Shown: positions 1 to 8,152 of the stretch, in pieces
How positions within the stretch are numbered: the first letter of the stretch is position 1
Layout of the letters: the number at the start of each line of letters is the position of its first letter
Source of the DNA: Marininema mesophilum
GTDB lineage: Bacteria; Bacillota; Bacilli; Thermoactinomycetales; DSM-45169
Assembly: GCF_900106775.1 (NCBI RefSeq)
Contig: NZ_FNNQ01000014.1
Coordinates: forward strand, 1 to 64,000
Length of the DNA stretch: 64,000 nt
Direction: 5' to 3'
The notes under the pieces: generated by a model
The model's input: only the letters and a program-made list of their open reading frames with translations
The model's database searches: none
What the model was told of the DNA's origin: nothing
Translations under genes and position numbers: made by a program

Positions 1-48
1 CAGCAATGTGTTCAGCTGACAGATACGAATCGGTCGAGGACTTCTCCT
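1..48 (+). rRNA. 23S rRNA, 3' end (partial)
   Basis: The first bases contain the conserved 23S 3'-terminal segment (GCTGACAGATACGAATCGGT followed by CGAGGACTT), close to the 3' end of Bacillus 23S rRNA. The gene enters from the left and its end is placed by comparison with Bacillus, so it is accurate to a few bases. No 5S rRNA follows before the tRNA genes. Confidence 0.8.
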
Positions 49-108
49 GGATTCATTCCAACCTTACTCCATTCCGGTTTTCAGGGTGTATCACCTTGAA
101 GGAATCTC

Positions 109-137
109 TTGCTAAATGAGAGATGAAGTTGTATAAT
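109..137 (+). promoter_or_regulatory. Sigma-A promoter of the tRNA cluster
   Basis: TTGCTA at 109-114 and TATAAT at 132-137 are separated by 17 bp. The predicted start would be about 30 bp upstream of tRNA-Asn. This gives the tRNA cluster its own promoter in addition to any read-through from the rRNA operon. Confidence 0.65.
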
Positions 138-175
138 GTAACCTGTTGATTTTAGTTCCAATTAGATCTCACTGT

Positions 176-250
176 TCCTCAGTAGCTCAATGGTAGAGCG
201 CCCGGCTGTTAACCGGTAGGTTGCAGGTTCGAGTCCTGCCTGAGGAGCCA
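176..250 (+). tRNA. tRNA-Asn(GTT)
   Basis: Full cloverleaf with acceptor stem TCCTCAG/CTGAGGA, anticodon GTT in the loop between CGGCT and AACCG, T-loop GGTTCGAGTCC, and an encoded 3' CCA. Confidence 0.95.
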
Positions 251-254
251 TTAT

Positions 255-331
255 GCTCCCATAGCTCAGTCGGTAGTAGCGCTTCCATGGTAAGGAAGAG
301 GTCACCAGTTCGAGTCTGGTTGGGAGCTCCA
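255..331 (+). tRNA. tRNA-Thr(GGT)
   Basis: Acceptor stem GCTCCCA/TGGGAGC, anticodon stem CTTCC/GGAAG with loop ATGGTAA (anticodon GGT), T-arm AGTTCGAGTCT, encoded CCA. Four bases separate it from tRNA-Asn. Confidence 0.94.
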
Positions 332-335
332 GAAC

Positions 336-411
336 GGCCCGTTGGTGAAGCGGTCAACACACCAGCCTTTCACGCTGGCATTCAGGGGTTCGAATCCCCT
401 ACGGGTCACCA
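336..411 (+). tRNA. tRNA-Glu(TTC)
   Basis: Acceptor stem GGCCCGT/ACGGGTC, anticodon TTC between CCAGC and GCTGG, T-arm GGTTCGAATCC, encoded CCA. Confidence 0.95.
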
Positions 412-416
412 TTTTC

Positions 417-492
417 GGACGATTAGCTCAGTTGGGAGAGCACCTGCCTTACAAGCAGGGGGTCGGCGGTTCGAGCCCGTCATCGTCCACCA
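417..492 (+). tRNA. tRNA-Val(TAC)
   Basis: Acceptor stem GGACGAT/ATCGTCC, anticodon TAC between CTGCC and AGCAG, T-arm GGTTCGAGCCC, encoded CCA. Confidence 0.95.
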
Positions 493-506
493 TATTTTTA
501 TCCCTT

Positions 507-591
507 GGAGGGATAGCGAAGTGGCCAAACGCAGCAGACTGTAAATCTGCCGGCTCTGCCTTCGTAGGTTCGAATCCTACTCCCTCCACCA
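507..591 (+). tRNA. tRNA-Tyr(GTA)
   Basis: 85-nt class II tRNA with a long variable arm (CCGGCTCTGCCTTCG region), acceptor stem GGAGGGA/TCCCTCC, anticodon GTA in ACTGTAAAT, encoded CCA. Confidence 0.95.
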
Positions 592-599
592 TATCATAT

Positions 600-674
600 T
601 GGGGCGTAGCCAAGCGGTAAGGCAACGGACTTTGACTCCGTCATGCGAAGGTTCGATCCCTTCCGCCCCAGCCA
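600..674 (+). tRNA. tRNA-Gln(TTG)
   Basis: Acceptor stem TGGGGCG/CGCCCCA, anticodon TTG in CTTTGAC between CGGA and TCCG, T-arm GGTTCGATCCC, encoded CCA. Confidence 0.95.
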
Positions 675-678
675 TTAT

Positions 679-754
679 GAGCCATTAGCTCAGTTGGTAG
701 AGCACCTGACTTTTAATCAGGGTGTCGCAGGTTCGAATCCTGCATGGCTCACCA
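679..754 (+). tRNA. tRNA-Lys(TTT)
   Basis: Acceptor stem GAGCCAT/ATGGCTC, anticodon TTT between CTGAC and GTCAG-like arms, T-arm GGTTCGAATCC, encoded CCA. Confidence 0.95.
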
Positions 755-762
755 TTTCTCTT

Positions 763-837
763 GCGGAAGTGGCTCAGCGGTAGAGCATCGCCTTGCCAAG
801 GCGAGGGTCGCGGGTTCGACTCCCGTCTTCCGCTCCA
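763..837 (+). tRNA. tRNA-Gly(GCC)
   Basis: Acceptor stem GCGGAAG/CTTCCGC, anticodon GCC between TCGCC and GGCGA, T-arm GGTTCGACTCC, encoded CCA. It is the last tRNA of the cluster. Confidence 0.95.
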
Positions 838-856
838 AAAAAGAAAAGCGCAGTAA

Positions 857-898
857 AAAGAAGCCCTAGGTTGTTTGTAACCTGGGGCTTCTTTTTTT
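857..898 (+). terminator. Intrinsic terminator of the tRNA cluster
   Basis: A hairpin with arms 857-872 and 879-894 (core AAGCCCTAGGTT / AACCTGGGGCTT) is followed by a T run to 898. Confidence 0.9.
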
Positions 899-1273
899 GT
901 GTCTGTTTTTCTGTATGTTTAATTCATGGAGTTAGAATTCGGTGTTGTGGCTACGTCCGATTGGGAGGAAGGCCGCTGGAAAAAGGTCGTTAGCTCCACG
1001 TCTTCAGCTCATATGCAAACCCTTGAATGTAAAAATTTTTGGGTGAACACAGTAAGGGCTTTTTAGCGGGGATCTGCTCTATGGTGAATTACTCTAGATG
1101 CAAAAAACGCCCATATATATGCATTTTATGCTTTTATACTCCTTCATACTCGCTTTTTTAAATATAAAAGAATAGAGGGGTATATACACGTTATAAAGCC
1201 ATGATATGCCCTTTTTATGTGGTAACATAGAAGTGAAATCATTATACAATGATCCATTTTCTTTGTGAATTTC
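899..1273. other. Intergenic region, no gene recognised
   Basis: This gap between the tRNA terminator and arginase has no ORF with a ribosome binding site or family resemblance. A weak -10-like TATACAAT lies near 1244, upstream of the arginase gene, but no convincing -35 is paired with it. No 5S rRNA is present here either. Confidence 0.5.
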
Positions 1274-1288
1274 GAGGAGGGTTAATAG

Positions 1289-2203
1289 ATGGAGAAGGAT
1301 AATCAACGTCAAGGGATTACGATTATTGGTGTACCGATGGATTTAGGTGCAGATCGAAGAGGTGTAGATATGGGGCCGAGCGCGATTCGCTACGCTTCTG
1401 TTCAGGAGAAGTTAACCCTCCTCGGATTTGATGTAAAGGATCTTGGTAATCTACAAGTACCTACTCCTGAATCCTATGATGTTGGAGAAACCCATTTGAA
1501 GTACCTTCGTGAAATAACATCCGTGAATGAAGAACTAGCTGAAACTTTAGATAAAGTAGTGCTAGAAGGATGTTTTCCCTTAGTGTTGGGTGGAGACCAT
1601 AGTATTGCAATTGGAACGATTGCAGGTGTAGCAAAACGGCGAAAGCGTATGGGCTTGGTTTGGTTTGATGCCCATGGTGATTTAAATACAGCGGAAACCT
1701 CCCCAACCGGTAATATTCATGGGATGCCCCTTGCGGTTAGCCTTGGAATTGGTCACCCTGACCTTGTCAACCTAGCTGGTTTTACTCCGAAGGTGCAACC
1801 TGAGAACATCGTAGTAATTGGCGCTCGTTCACTCGACGAGGGAGAACGCCATTTGATTAGAGAAAAGGGTATTCGTGTATTTACCATGCATGATATTGAT
1901 CGGCTGGGGATGGGCCGTGTCATCGAAGAGTCAATTGACATCGTATCGAAGGATACAGATAGTGTCCATCTCAGTTTGGACTTAGATGGGATGGATCCTA
2001 AGGATGCACCGGGTGTAGGGACACCCGTTCCAGGTGGTATCAGCTATCGTGAGAGTCACTTGGCCATGGAAATGTTGTCCGATGCAGGCGTTCTTACCTC
2101 TGCCGAGTTTGTGGAGGTCAATCCGATTCTTGATCGGAAGAACTGTACTGCACAGGCTGCTGTCGCCTTAATAGGCTCTGTGTTTGGTGAAAAAATCCTT
2201 TGA
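1289..2203 (+). CDS. rocF: Arginase
   Basis: 304 aa cytosolic Mn2+ enzyme that hydrolyses L-arginine to ornithine and urea, the first step of arginine catabolism. All ureohydrolase metal motifs are present: GGDHS at 101-105, DAHGD at 127-131 and DLDGMDP at 231-237, with the typical EVNP near 276-279. Length is the usual one for Bacillus RocF (about 300 aa). The ATG is preceded by GAGGAGG at 1274-1280. In Bacillus, rocF also sits directly upstream of the sigW-cdaA-glmM region; here PEP carboxylase is inserted between them. It is monocistronic, with its own terminator. Confidence 0.95.
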   Translation: MEKDNQRQGITIIGVPMDLGADRRGVDMGPSAIRYASVQEKLTLLGFDVKDLGNLQVPTPESYDVGETHLKYLREITSVNEELAETLDKVVLEGCFPLVLGGDHSIAIGTIAGVAKRRKRMGLVWFDAHGDLNTAETSPTGNIHGMPLAVSLGIGHPDLVNLAGFTPKVQPENIVVIGARSLDEGERHLIREKGIRVFTMHDIDRLGMGRVIEESIDIVSKDTDSVHLSLDLDGMDPKDAPGVGTPVPGGISYRESHLAMEMLSDAGVLTSAEFVEVNPILDRKNCTAQAAVALIGSVFGEKIL

Positions 2204-2208
2204 TTTTG

Positions 2209-2238
2209 CTGCCGCCTCAATTGTAGGCGGCTTTTTTA
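2209..2238 (+). terminator. Terminator of rocF
   Basis: GCCGCCT (2211-2217) pairs with AGGCGGC (2225-2231) and is followed by six Ts, immediately after the rocF stop. Confidence 0.9.
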
Positions 2239-2352
2239 TTGTGGCTGGAACTATCTTCTTATACGTACATTCGAGGGTAAATTCTGTTACAATAGGGGAC
2301 AATGCATTTTAAATTTAAAATGAAAATCTGTATAGAGTGAGGTGATGACTCG

Positions 2353-5130
2353 ATGAGTAGTGGTGTACATGAGCTAGATCAACAAGAAAAGGATCAGCCT
2401 CTACGAAAGGATGTTCGCTACCTAGGCAATATCTTGGGAGAAGTACTGGTAATGCAGGGCGGTCAAGAACTTCTTGACCGAGTCGAAAAAATTCGAGAGA
2501 TGACCAAAGAATTGCGTACCTCGGATCTTCCTGAGTTATTGGAACAATGTAAAGAGGAAATCAAGCAGCTTTCTCCACAGATGCGTCGAGATGTCATCCG
2601 TGCCTTTGCAACGTACTTCCAATTGGTAAACATCGCGGAACAAAACCATCGTATTCGCCGTCATCGAGCCTATCAGCGGGATCAAGATGCGCAACGCTAT
2701 TCGATTGAAGGAGCGGTTCGTTCTCTGAAGGAGTCAGGAATGGACGCTGAGGGAGTCGCTCAAATATTAGAGCAACTTTCTCTAGAGTTGGTTATGACAG
2801 CTCATCCCACGGAAGCGGTAAGGGGGACTATCCTCGATATTCATCATCGAATTTCCCAAGGGGTCGCTCGTATGGACGATCCTTTGTTATCAGAGAAGGA
2901 ATATGAAAGTCTACGGGATGAACTAAAGGGTGATGTGCTCACACTCTGGCAAAGTGATGAGCTACGTCAACGGAAGCCCACGGTGATGGATGAAGTTCGT
3001 AATGGACTTTATTATCTAGATGAAACCCTATTTGATGTACTGCCTCAGGTTCATCGAGAGCTAGAACATAGTCTTAAGCGTCATTATCCAAAACGGGATT
3101 GGCGTGTGCCATGCTATCTAACGTTTGGCTCATGGATAGGCGGAGATCGGGATGGTAACCCTTGGGTTACACCAGAGGTAACATGGAACACTCTTGAATT
3201 ACAAAGGGATTCAGTGATCCGCAAATATGAAGCAAGTCTTCAGCGATTAGTGAAGAAATTAAGCCATTCTACTCGTGTGGTGCAATTTCCATCTACATTG
3301 CTACAATCCCTTAAGAAAGACGGGGAAGAAGTCGTCATAAGCGATATGGGTGAAGGGGAATGGCGTAATGAAGATGAGCTTTATCGTTGCAAATGCACCT
3401 ATATGTTGGCTCGGTTAAATCATACCCGATTGGGAGCAGAAAAGCAGGGTTACTATGAGAGTGCTGATGAGCTATTAAAAGACTTACAACTGATCGATCA
3501 GTCGCTACGGGGGCACAATGCGCATGCGATTGCTGATGGAGATCTAGCGACCTTGATTCGTCAAGTGGAGTTGTTTGGCTTTCATTTGTTGACCTTAGAT
3601 ATTCGTCAGGATAGTGGAGAGCATGAGAGCGCGCTGACGGAGATTCTTTCTTCTCAAGGCATTGTAGAAGATTATGCCGGATTATCCGAGGAAGAGAAAG
3701 TCGCTTTATTAACAGAACTATTGCAGGATCCTCGTCCAATTACCTCTAGTTTTATGGACTTTTCTGATGATACTCGGCAGTGTATAGACTTGTTTGCCTT
3801 AATTGTCCGCGCAAAAAAAGAATTTGGGGAAGATGCCATCCGCAATTATCTTATCAGTATGACCCAAGGCACGAGTGATTTACTTGAGGTGGTACTCTTT
3901 GCAAAAGAGGTAGGATTATGGCGTCAACAGAAAGGAACACCCGTTTCCAGGCTTCACGTAGCCCCGTTATTAGAGACGATCGATGATCTTCATCGTTCCG
4001 TAGAGATCATGGAGGCCTACTATCTTCACCCTGCGTATGTCCCTGGAGTCATGAAAGATAAACCATATCAAGAGATTATGCTCGGGTATTCTGATAGTAA
4101 TAAAGATGGTGGGATGTTAACGGCAAACTGGGAGCTTTATCGGGCTCAAGAAGAACTATATGCCTTATCGAAACGAAACGGACTTGATGTTCGTTTCTTC
4201 CATGGTCGAGGTGGAGCTTTGGGACGAGGGGGTGGGCCACTTAACCAGAGCATCCAAGCTCAACCACCAGCGACCTTAGGAGGTGGCGTTAAGATTACGG
4301 AGCAAGGGGAAGTGCTTTCCTCGCGCTATGCCCTAAAGCCCATCGCTTTCCGTAGTTTGGAACAGGCCACCTCTGCGTTACTAATTTCCCATGCCACTTC
4401 CCGCAGAGGGGAAGAGGGAGCACCTCAGGCGAAGTGGATCGAGACAATGGTCGAAATTTCAGCCAATGCGTTAACGAAGTACCAGAACCTTGTCTTTGAT
4501 GATCCACGTTTCCTGGATTATTTTAACGAATCTACCCCATTACCAGAGATCGGAGAACTGAAAATCGGTTCACGACCGACTCGAAGAAAAAACAGCCGCG
4601 CCTTTGAAAACCTACGTGCCATTCCCTGGGTCTTCTCCTGGACCCAGAGTCGTAATCTGTTTCCTGCATGGTTTGCTGCAGGTACAGGCCTGTCTCACAT
4701 TGCTTCCCAACCCGGCGGAGTGGATCGCCTACGGGAGATGTATCAATCCTGGATCTACTTTCGGTCTCTAATTGATAATCTGCAAATGGCTTTGGCGAAG
4801 GCGGATCTGGTCATTGCCCGAGAGTACTCCACTTTGACGAAGGATTCGGCGGTACGCGATGATATTTATCGTCAAATGGAGGAGGAATATGGAAAAACAA
4901 AGGAAATTGTGTTAGCCATCACAGGCCAAACGGAGATTTTGGATCATATTCCAGTGATCCAAGAGTCGATCCGACTGAGAAACCCCTATGTAGATCCACT
5001 TAGCTTCATTCAAGTATATCTTTTAGGATTGTCACGTAATGCGGAGAATCCGGCGATGCGTGAAGATGAGCTAGAACAAGTGTTATTAACGATTAATGGC
5101 ATTGCAGCAGGCCTTCGTAATACCGGATGA
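2353..5130 (+). CDS. ppc: Phosphoenolpyruvate carboxylase
   Basis: 925 aa. Carboxylates PEP with bicarbonate to oxaloacetate, an anaplerotic step feeding the TCA cycle. Hallmark motifs are in order: TAHPTE with catalytic His151, FGSWIGGDRDGNP near 260, LGYSDSNKDGG near 577-587, FHGRGGALGRGGGP near 616, GSRPTRR near 740, and the conserved C-terminal tail TINGIAAGLRNTG. Full length for the bacterial enzyme. The ATG follows GAGGTGATG at about 2338-2346. The gene stands alone between two terminators. Sequence-level regulation is not evident. Confidence 0.97.
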   Translation: MSSGVHELDQQEKDQPLRKDVRYLGNILGEVLVMQGGQELLDRVEKIREMTKELRTSDLPELLEQCKEEIKQLSPQMRRDVIRAFATYFQLVNIAEQNHRIRRHRAYQRDQDAQRYSIEGAVRSLKESGMDAEGVAQILEQLSLELVMTAHPTEAVRGTILDIHHRISQGVARMDDPLLSEKEYESLRDELKGDVLTLWQSDELRQRKPTVMDEVRNGLYYLDETLFDVLPQVHRELEHSLKRHYPKRDWRVPCYLTFGSWIGGDRDGNPWVTPEVTWNTLELQRDSVIRKYEASLQRLVKKLSHSTRVVQFPSTLLQSLKKDGEEVVISDMGEGEWRNEDELYRCKCTYMLARLNHTRLGAEKQGYYESADELLKDLQLIDQSLRGHNAHAIADGDLATLIRQVELFGFHLLTLDIRQDSGEHESALTEILSSQGIVEDYAGLSEEEKVALLTELLQDPRPITSSFMDFSDDTRQCIDLFALIVRAKKEFGEDAIRNYLISMTQGTSDLLEVVLFAKEVGLWRQQKGTPVSRLHVAPLLETIDDLHRSVEIMEAYYLHPAYVPGVMKDKPYQEIMLGYSDSNKDGGMLTANWELYRAQEELYALSKRNGLDVRFFHGRGGALGRGGGPLNQSIQAQPPATLGGGVKITEQGEVLSSRYALKPIAFRSLEQATSALLISHATSRRGEEGAPQAKWIETMVEISANALTKYQNLVFDDPRFLDYFNESTPLPEIGELKIGSRPTRRKNSRAFENLRAIPWVFSWTQSRNLFPAWFAAGTGLSHIASQPGGVDRLREMYQSWIYFRSLIDNLQMALAKADLVIAREYSTLTKDSAVRDDIYRQMEEEYGKTKEIVLAITGQTEILDHIPVIQESIRLRNPYVDPLSFIQVYLLGLSRNAENPAMREDELEQVLLTINGIAAGLRNTG

Positions 5131-5143
5131 TCCTCTGTTAAAC

Positions 5144-5182
5144 AAGAGTTTCTTGCCATTTGTGGCAGGAAACTCTTTTTGT
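5144..5182 (+). terminator. Terminator of ppc
   Basis: Fifteen-base arms AAGAGTTTCTTGCCA (5144-5158) and TGGCAGGAAACTCTT (5163-5177) enclose a 4-nt loop, followed by a short T tract. Confidence 0.92.
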
Positions 5183-5394
5183 GTGCGGATATATGAGCTG
5201 GTGATCTAGTACCTTTAACCTATTTTATCTAGGCAGAATAACCTATATTGAGGTTAGTAACGGTATTGTTGAGAATAATTGTAGAAAATGGTTGAACCAT
5301 AAGATAAGATGGTAAAGAAATGAAATCATCTGAAATAAAGATCAGAGAGACGTTTTTTTTACGACTGTCTCAGGGGACCGCGAGGCGACAAACA

Positions 5395-5964
5395 TTGAAG
5401 GAAGTAAAGAAGAGTGTTCTGATTCAACGTGCCCAATCGGGTGACGATCAAGCCTTTGTTGAGTTGATCGAACTCTACCGTAGTCGATTGTTTTTGTTGG
5501 CACGAAGAAAATTAAAACAAGCGGAAGAGGCGGAGGATGTAGTACAAGAAGTAATCCTTCGTGTGTATCTTCATTTAAAAAAATTTCAAGATTCCCAGCA
5601 CTTTTCTGCTTGGATCTACCGTATTACTGTTAATTTATGTATTGACAGTATGCGCAAGAAAAAAGCAGATGTACATTTAGACGACCCTGGAAAGGGAGAG
5701 TCGAAAAAGGATATGTACAACTATATTTTATCCATCGACCCCACGCCAGAGGAGCTCCTTTTGATAAGAGAAAGGGAAAGAGAGATTAGTCGTGCTTTAG
5801 ATGGACTTCCTCCACGATATCGTGCAGTGATGATCTTGCGCTATATGGGGGAACTTCCTCTAGCAGATATTGGAAAAATACTACATTTGCCCGTGACGAC
5901 GGTTAAAACACGGGTGTATCGAGGGAGAAAAGCATTACGAAATGAACTTGTCGCGTCTCTCTAA
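5395..5964 (+). CDS. sigW: ECF RNA polymerase sigma factor, SigW-like
   Basis: ECF sigma factor with region 2 (AEDVVQEVILRVYLHLKKF and SAWIYRITVNLCIDSMRKKK) and region 4 (LPPRYRAVMILRYMGELPLADIGK with the TVKTRVYRGRKALR recognition helix). Gene order (rocF, then cdaA/cdaR/glmM/glmS downstream) matches B. subtilis sigW. A longer frame opens with ATG at 5320 but has no ribosome binding site. The TTG at 5395 follows GAGGCG at 5382-5387 and gives 189 aa, near the 187 aa of SigW, so I chose it. The expected anti-sigma gene rsiW is absent: only 160 bp separate this gene from cdaA. No SigW-type autoregulatory promoter (TGAAAC...CGTA) was seen upstream. Confidence 0.85.
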   Translation: MKEVKKSVLIQRAQSGDDQAFVELIELYRSRLFLLARRKLKQAEEAEDVVQEVILRVYLHLKKFQDSQHFSAWIYRITVNLCIDSMRKKKADVHLDDPGKGESKKDMYNYILSIDPTPEELLLIREREREISRALDGLPPRYRAVMILRYMGELPLADIGKILHLPVTTVKTRVYRGRKALRNELVASL

Positions 5965-6124
5965 TGCTTGAATAAAATAGGCCCGAGTATGGATTACGGT
6001 GGGTTTCCTCTTTGTGACCATTTCTTTTTGACTTGAGTTGTCGCATAATGGATTAAAGAGGGAGGAATTTGGTGATGCCGACCGGAAGCATACTAACGAA
6101 AGGAACTGACTGTGGAGGGGCCTC

Positions 6125-6937
6125 ATGCAAGCATTGGACGGTTTGACTCGATACGTAAATGATATCGTTGATATTTTGATTGTTTCTTACGTCATCTATA
6201 AATTGCTGATGCTGCTTAGAGGCACTCGAGCAGTTCAGTTACTAAAGGGGATCTCGATCGTCATCGTAGCATGGATGGTGTCGAGCTTTTTCCAGTTATC
6301 TACCTTGCAATGGCTGATGGAGAATCTCTTTTCTGTTGGCGTGATTACGATTATCATTATTTTTCAACCGGAGTTGCGTCGAGCATTGGAGCAATTGGGC
6401 CGAGGACGTCTCTTTAGCCGTGGAAGTCAGGTTGAAGATCAGGTGGTCACTAAGATGGTTAGTGATCTGATTAAGGCTGTGGCCCATCTGTCAAAGCGCC
6501 AAATTGGTGCCTTGATCGTTCTCGAACGTAAGACCGGTCTATCCGATTATATTGAGACAGGTATCTCTGTGGAAGCCAAGTTGGGCTCAGAACTGATGGT
6601 TAATATCTTTTTGCCCAACACTCCCTTGCATGATGGGGCTGTGATCATCCGAGGCGAGCAAATTATGGCAGCAGGATGCTATCTCCCATTATCAGAGAAT
6701 CCATTTATCAGTAAAGAATTAGGTACGCGTCATCGAGCAGGGATGGGAATGAGTGAAGTATCGGATGCCTTGTCTATTATTGTTTCTGAAGAGACAGGCC
6801 AAATTTCCCTGGCGATTCATGGCGAGTTGGAACGAGGATTATCCGAGGAGAAGTTAATCTCCCGATTATATGAAGAATTAAAACCCCCAGAACGAAATGC
6901 TTCATTCTGGAGCCGAAGGGGGGATCGTGATGGATAA
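6125..6937 (+). CDS. cdaA: Diadenylate cyclase CdaA (c-di-AMP synthase)
   Basis: 270 aa membrane enzyme condensing two ATP into c-di-AMP, which controls potassium, osmolyte and cell-wall homeostasis. Three N-terminal membrane helices fall at about 13-31, 41-58 and 66-82. The DAC domain carries the catalytic DGA (170-172) and RHR (202-204) motifs. RBS TGGAGGGG lies just before the ATG. It overlaps cdaR by 8 bp, and glmM follows, the conserved cdaA-cdaR-glmM operon in which both partners modulate cyclase activity. B. subtilis CdaA (YbbP) is 273 aa, so this is full length. Confidence 0.95.
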   Translation: MQALDGLTRYVNDIVDILIVSYVIYKLLMLLRGTRAVQLLKGISIVIVAWMVSSFFQLSTLQWLMENLFSVGVITIIIIFQPELRRALEQLGRGRLFSRGSQVEDQVVTKMVSDLIKAVAHLSKRQIGALIVLERKTGLSDYIETGISVEAKLGSELMVNIFLPNTPLHDGAVIIRGEQIMAAGCYLPLSENPFISKELGTRHRAGMGMSEVSDALSIIVSEETGQISLAIHGELERGLSEEKLISRLYEELKPPERNASFWSRRGDRDG

Positions 6938-8126
6938 ATGGTTACAAAACACCAATGTGATTAAGTTAATAGCTTTAGCACTTGCGATCATGTTGTGGAT
7001 GTCTGTCAACGATGCCTCCTTTAGCAACCTAAAGGAAGAAAAAGATCGTTCAATCATTAATAACGTCACATTACAGGCCCTGTATAATAAGGATCGATTT
7101 GAAGTTACGCAGATGCCAAAGACAGTCAACCTAGTGCTTCAAGGGGATACGGATACCTTGAAAATGACTAATCCCGGTCAATATAAGGCGTATGTGGATC
7201 TACGGAAAATGGGGCCAGGTCAACATTTTGCAAATGTGAAAGTAGAAGGTTTTCAGGGGCTTGATGCGAAGGCTCAACCTAATAAAGTGAAAGTGGTTTT
7301 GGAAGAGAAGCAACAAAAAGAGATGTCGGTACAGGTGGATGTAATCGGTAAACCAAGTGGCCAATATAAAGTAGGAACCCCTGTGGTTAAACCTTCCAAA
7401 GTATTGGTTCGTGGATCGAAATCCGCATTAAACCGGGTCACAGCGGTGAAAGCAGTGATCAATGCCGATGGTGCCCAGGAAACCATTTCTCGCTCAGCCT
7501 CGTTACAAGTATACGGGAAAAATGGAGAGATCGATGGTTTGAAGGTAAACCCGCGGGTAGTTGATGTGAAATTGCCGATTGCTGGTCCCAATGCGGTTGT
7601 ACCATTGAAGGTCGAGATCGGCAAAGATCCGCCAGATGGGTATGCTGTGAAAAGTATGACAGTAGGAACAAAGCAAGTAACCGTATATGGGCCGAAGAGT
7701 TATGTAGAGGGATTGGAAGTGTATCCAGGTCCTAAGCCGGATTTATCCAAGGCCAAGAGTGATCGCACCTTTGAATTGCCGATTCCCCTTTCAGGTGATG
7801 CGGTGAAGGTAGCACCCGAAGTGACAGATATTACCGTCCAAATCGTGAAGGGCAAGACCAAGAAAATAAAAGGTGTTCCGATAAGCATGAGCGGGAAGGA
7901 GTCAGGGATGGCGAAATTGGAAGGGGATATCGATCAGATGGACTTCGAATTACTTGGAGCACCTTCTTTACTAAAGAAAGTAGAGAAGGCTGATGTGGAG
8001 GCCTCCATCGATCTTTCCAATTTATCAGCAGGGGAGCATCGTGTACCTGTACAAGTGAACCTGCCTCTTTATGTTCGACTTAATGGGGATGAGAAACCCT
8101 CTGTGAAGGTGCGCATCGAGAGATAG
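6930..8126 (+). CDS. cdaR: CdaA regulatory protein CdaR (YbbR domains)
   Basis: 398 aa. A single N-terminal membrane anchor (about residues 10-26, IKLIALALAIMLWMSV) is followed by several YbbR-domain repeats in the extracytoplasmic part, each with a pattern like VDVIGKPSGQYKVG or VEIGKDPPDGYAV. CdaR binds CdaA and adjusts c-di-AMP synthesis. A longer frame begins at 6897, but AAGGGGGG at about 6916-6923 positions ribosomes on ATG 6930, which overlaps the cdaA stop; that start also begins neatly before the anchor. Confidence 0.92.
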   Translation: MDKWLQNTNVIKLIALALAIMLWMSVNDASFSNLKEEKDRSIINNVTLQALYNKDRFEVTQMPKTVNLVLQGDTDTLKMTNPGQYKAYVDLRKMGPGQHFANVKVEGFQGLDAKAQPNKVKVVLEEKQQKEMSVQVDVIGKPSGQYKVGTPVVKPSKVLVRGSKSALNRVTAVKAVINADGAQETISRSASLQVYGKNGEIDGLKVNPRVVDVKLPIAGPNAVVPLKVEIGKDPPDGYAVKSMTVGTKQVTVYGPKSYVEGLEVYPGPKPDLSKAKSDRTFELPIPLSGDAVKVAPEVTDITVQIVKGKTKKIKGVPISMSGKESGMAKLEGDIDQMDFELLGAPSLLKKVEKADVEASIDLSNLSAGEHRVPVQVNLPLYVRLNGDEKPSVKVRIER

Positions 8127-8152
8127 ATTGATGGGTTGCAAGGAGGAGAACT

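Noticed and set aside
221..993. Open frames across the tRNA cluster
   Set aside because: They overlap eight clear tRNA genes and the terminator and have no ribosome binding sites.
5183..5394. SigW autoregulatory promoter
   Set aside because: No TGAAAC followed at 16-17 bp by CGT was found; a TGAACC near 5292 has no matching -10.
6074..6145. 23-codon frame between sigW and cdaA as a vestigial rsiW
   Set aside because: It has an RBS but no zinc-binding HxxxCxxC pattern or membrane helix, and it overlaps the cdaA start.
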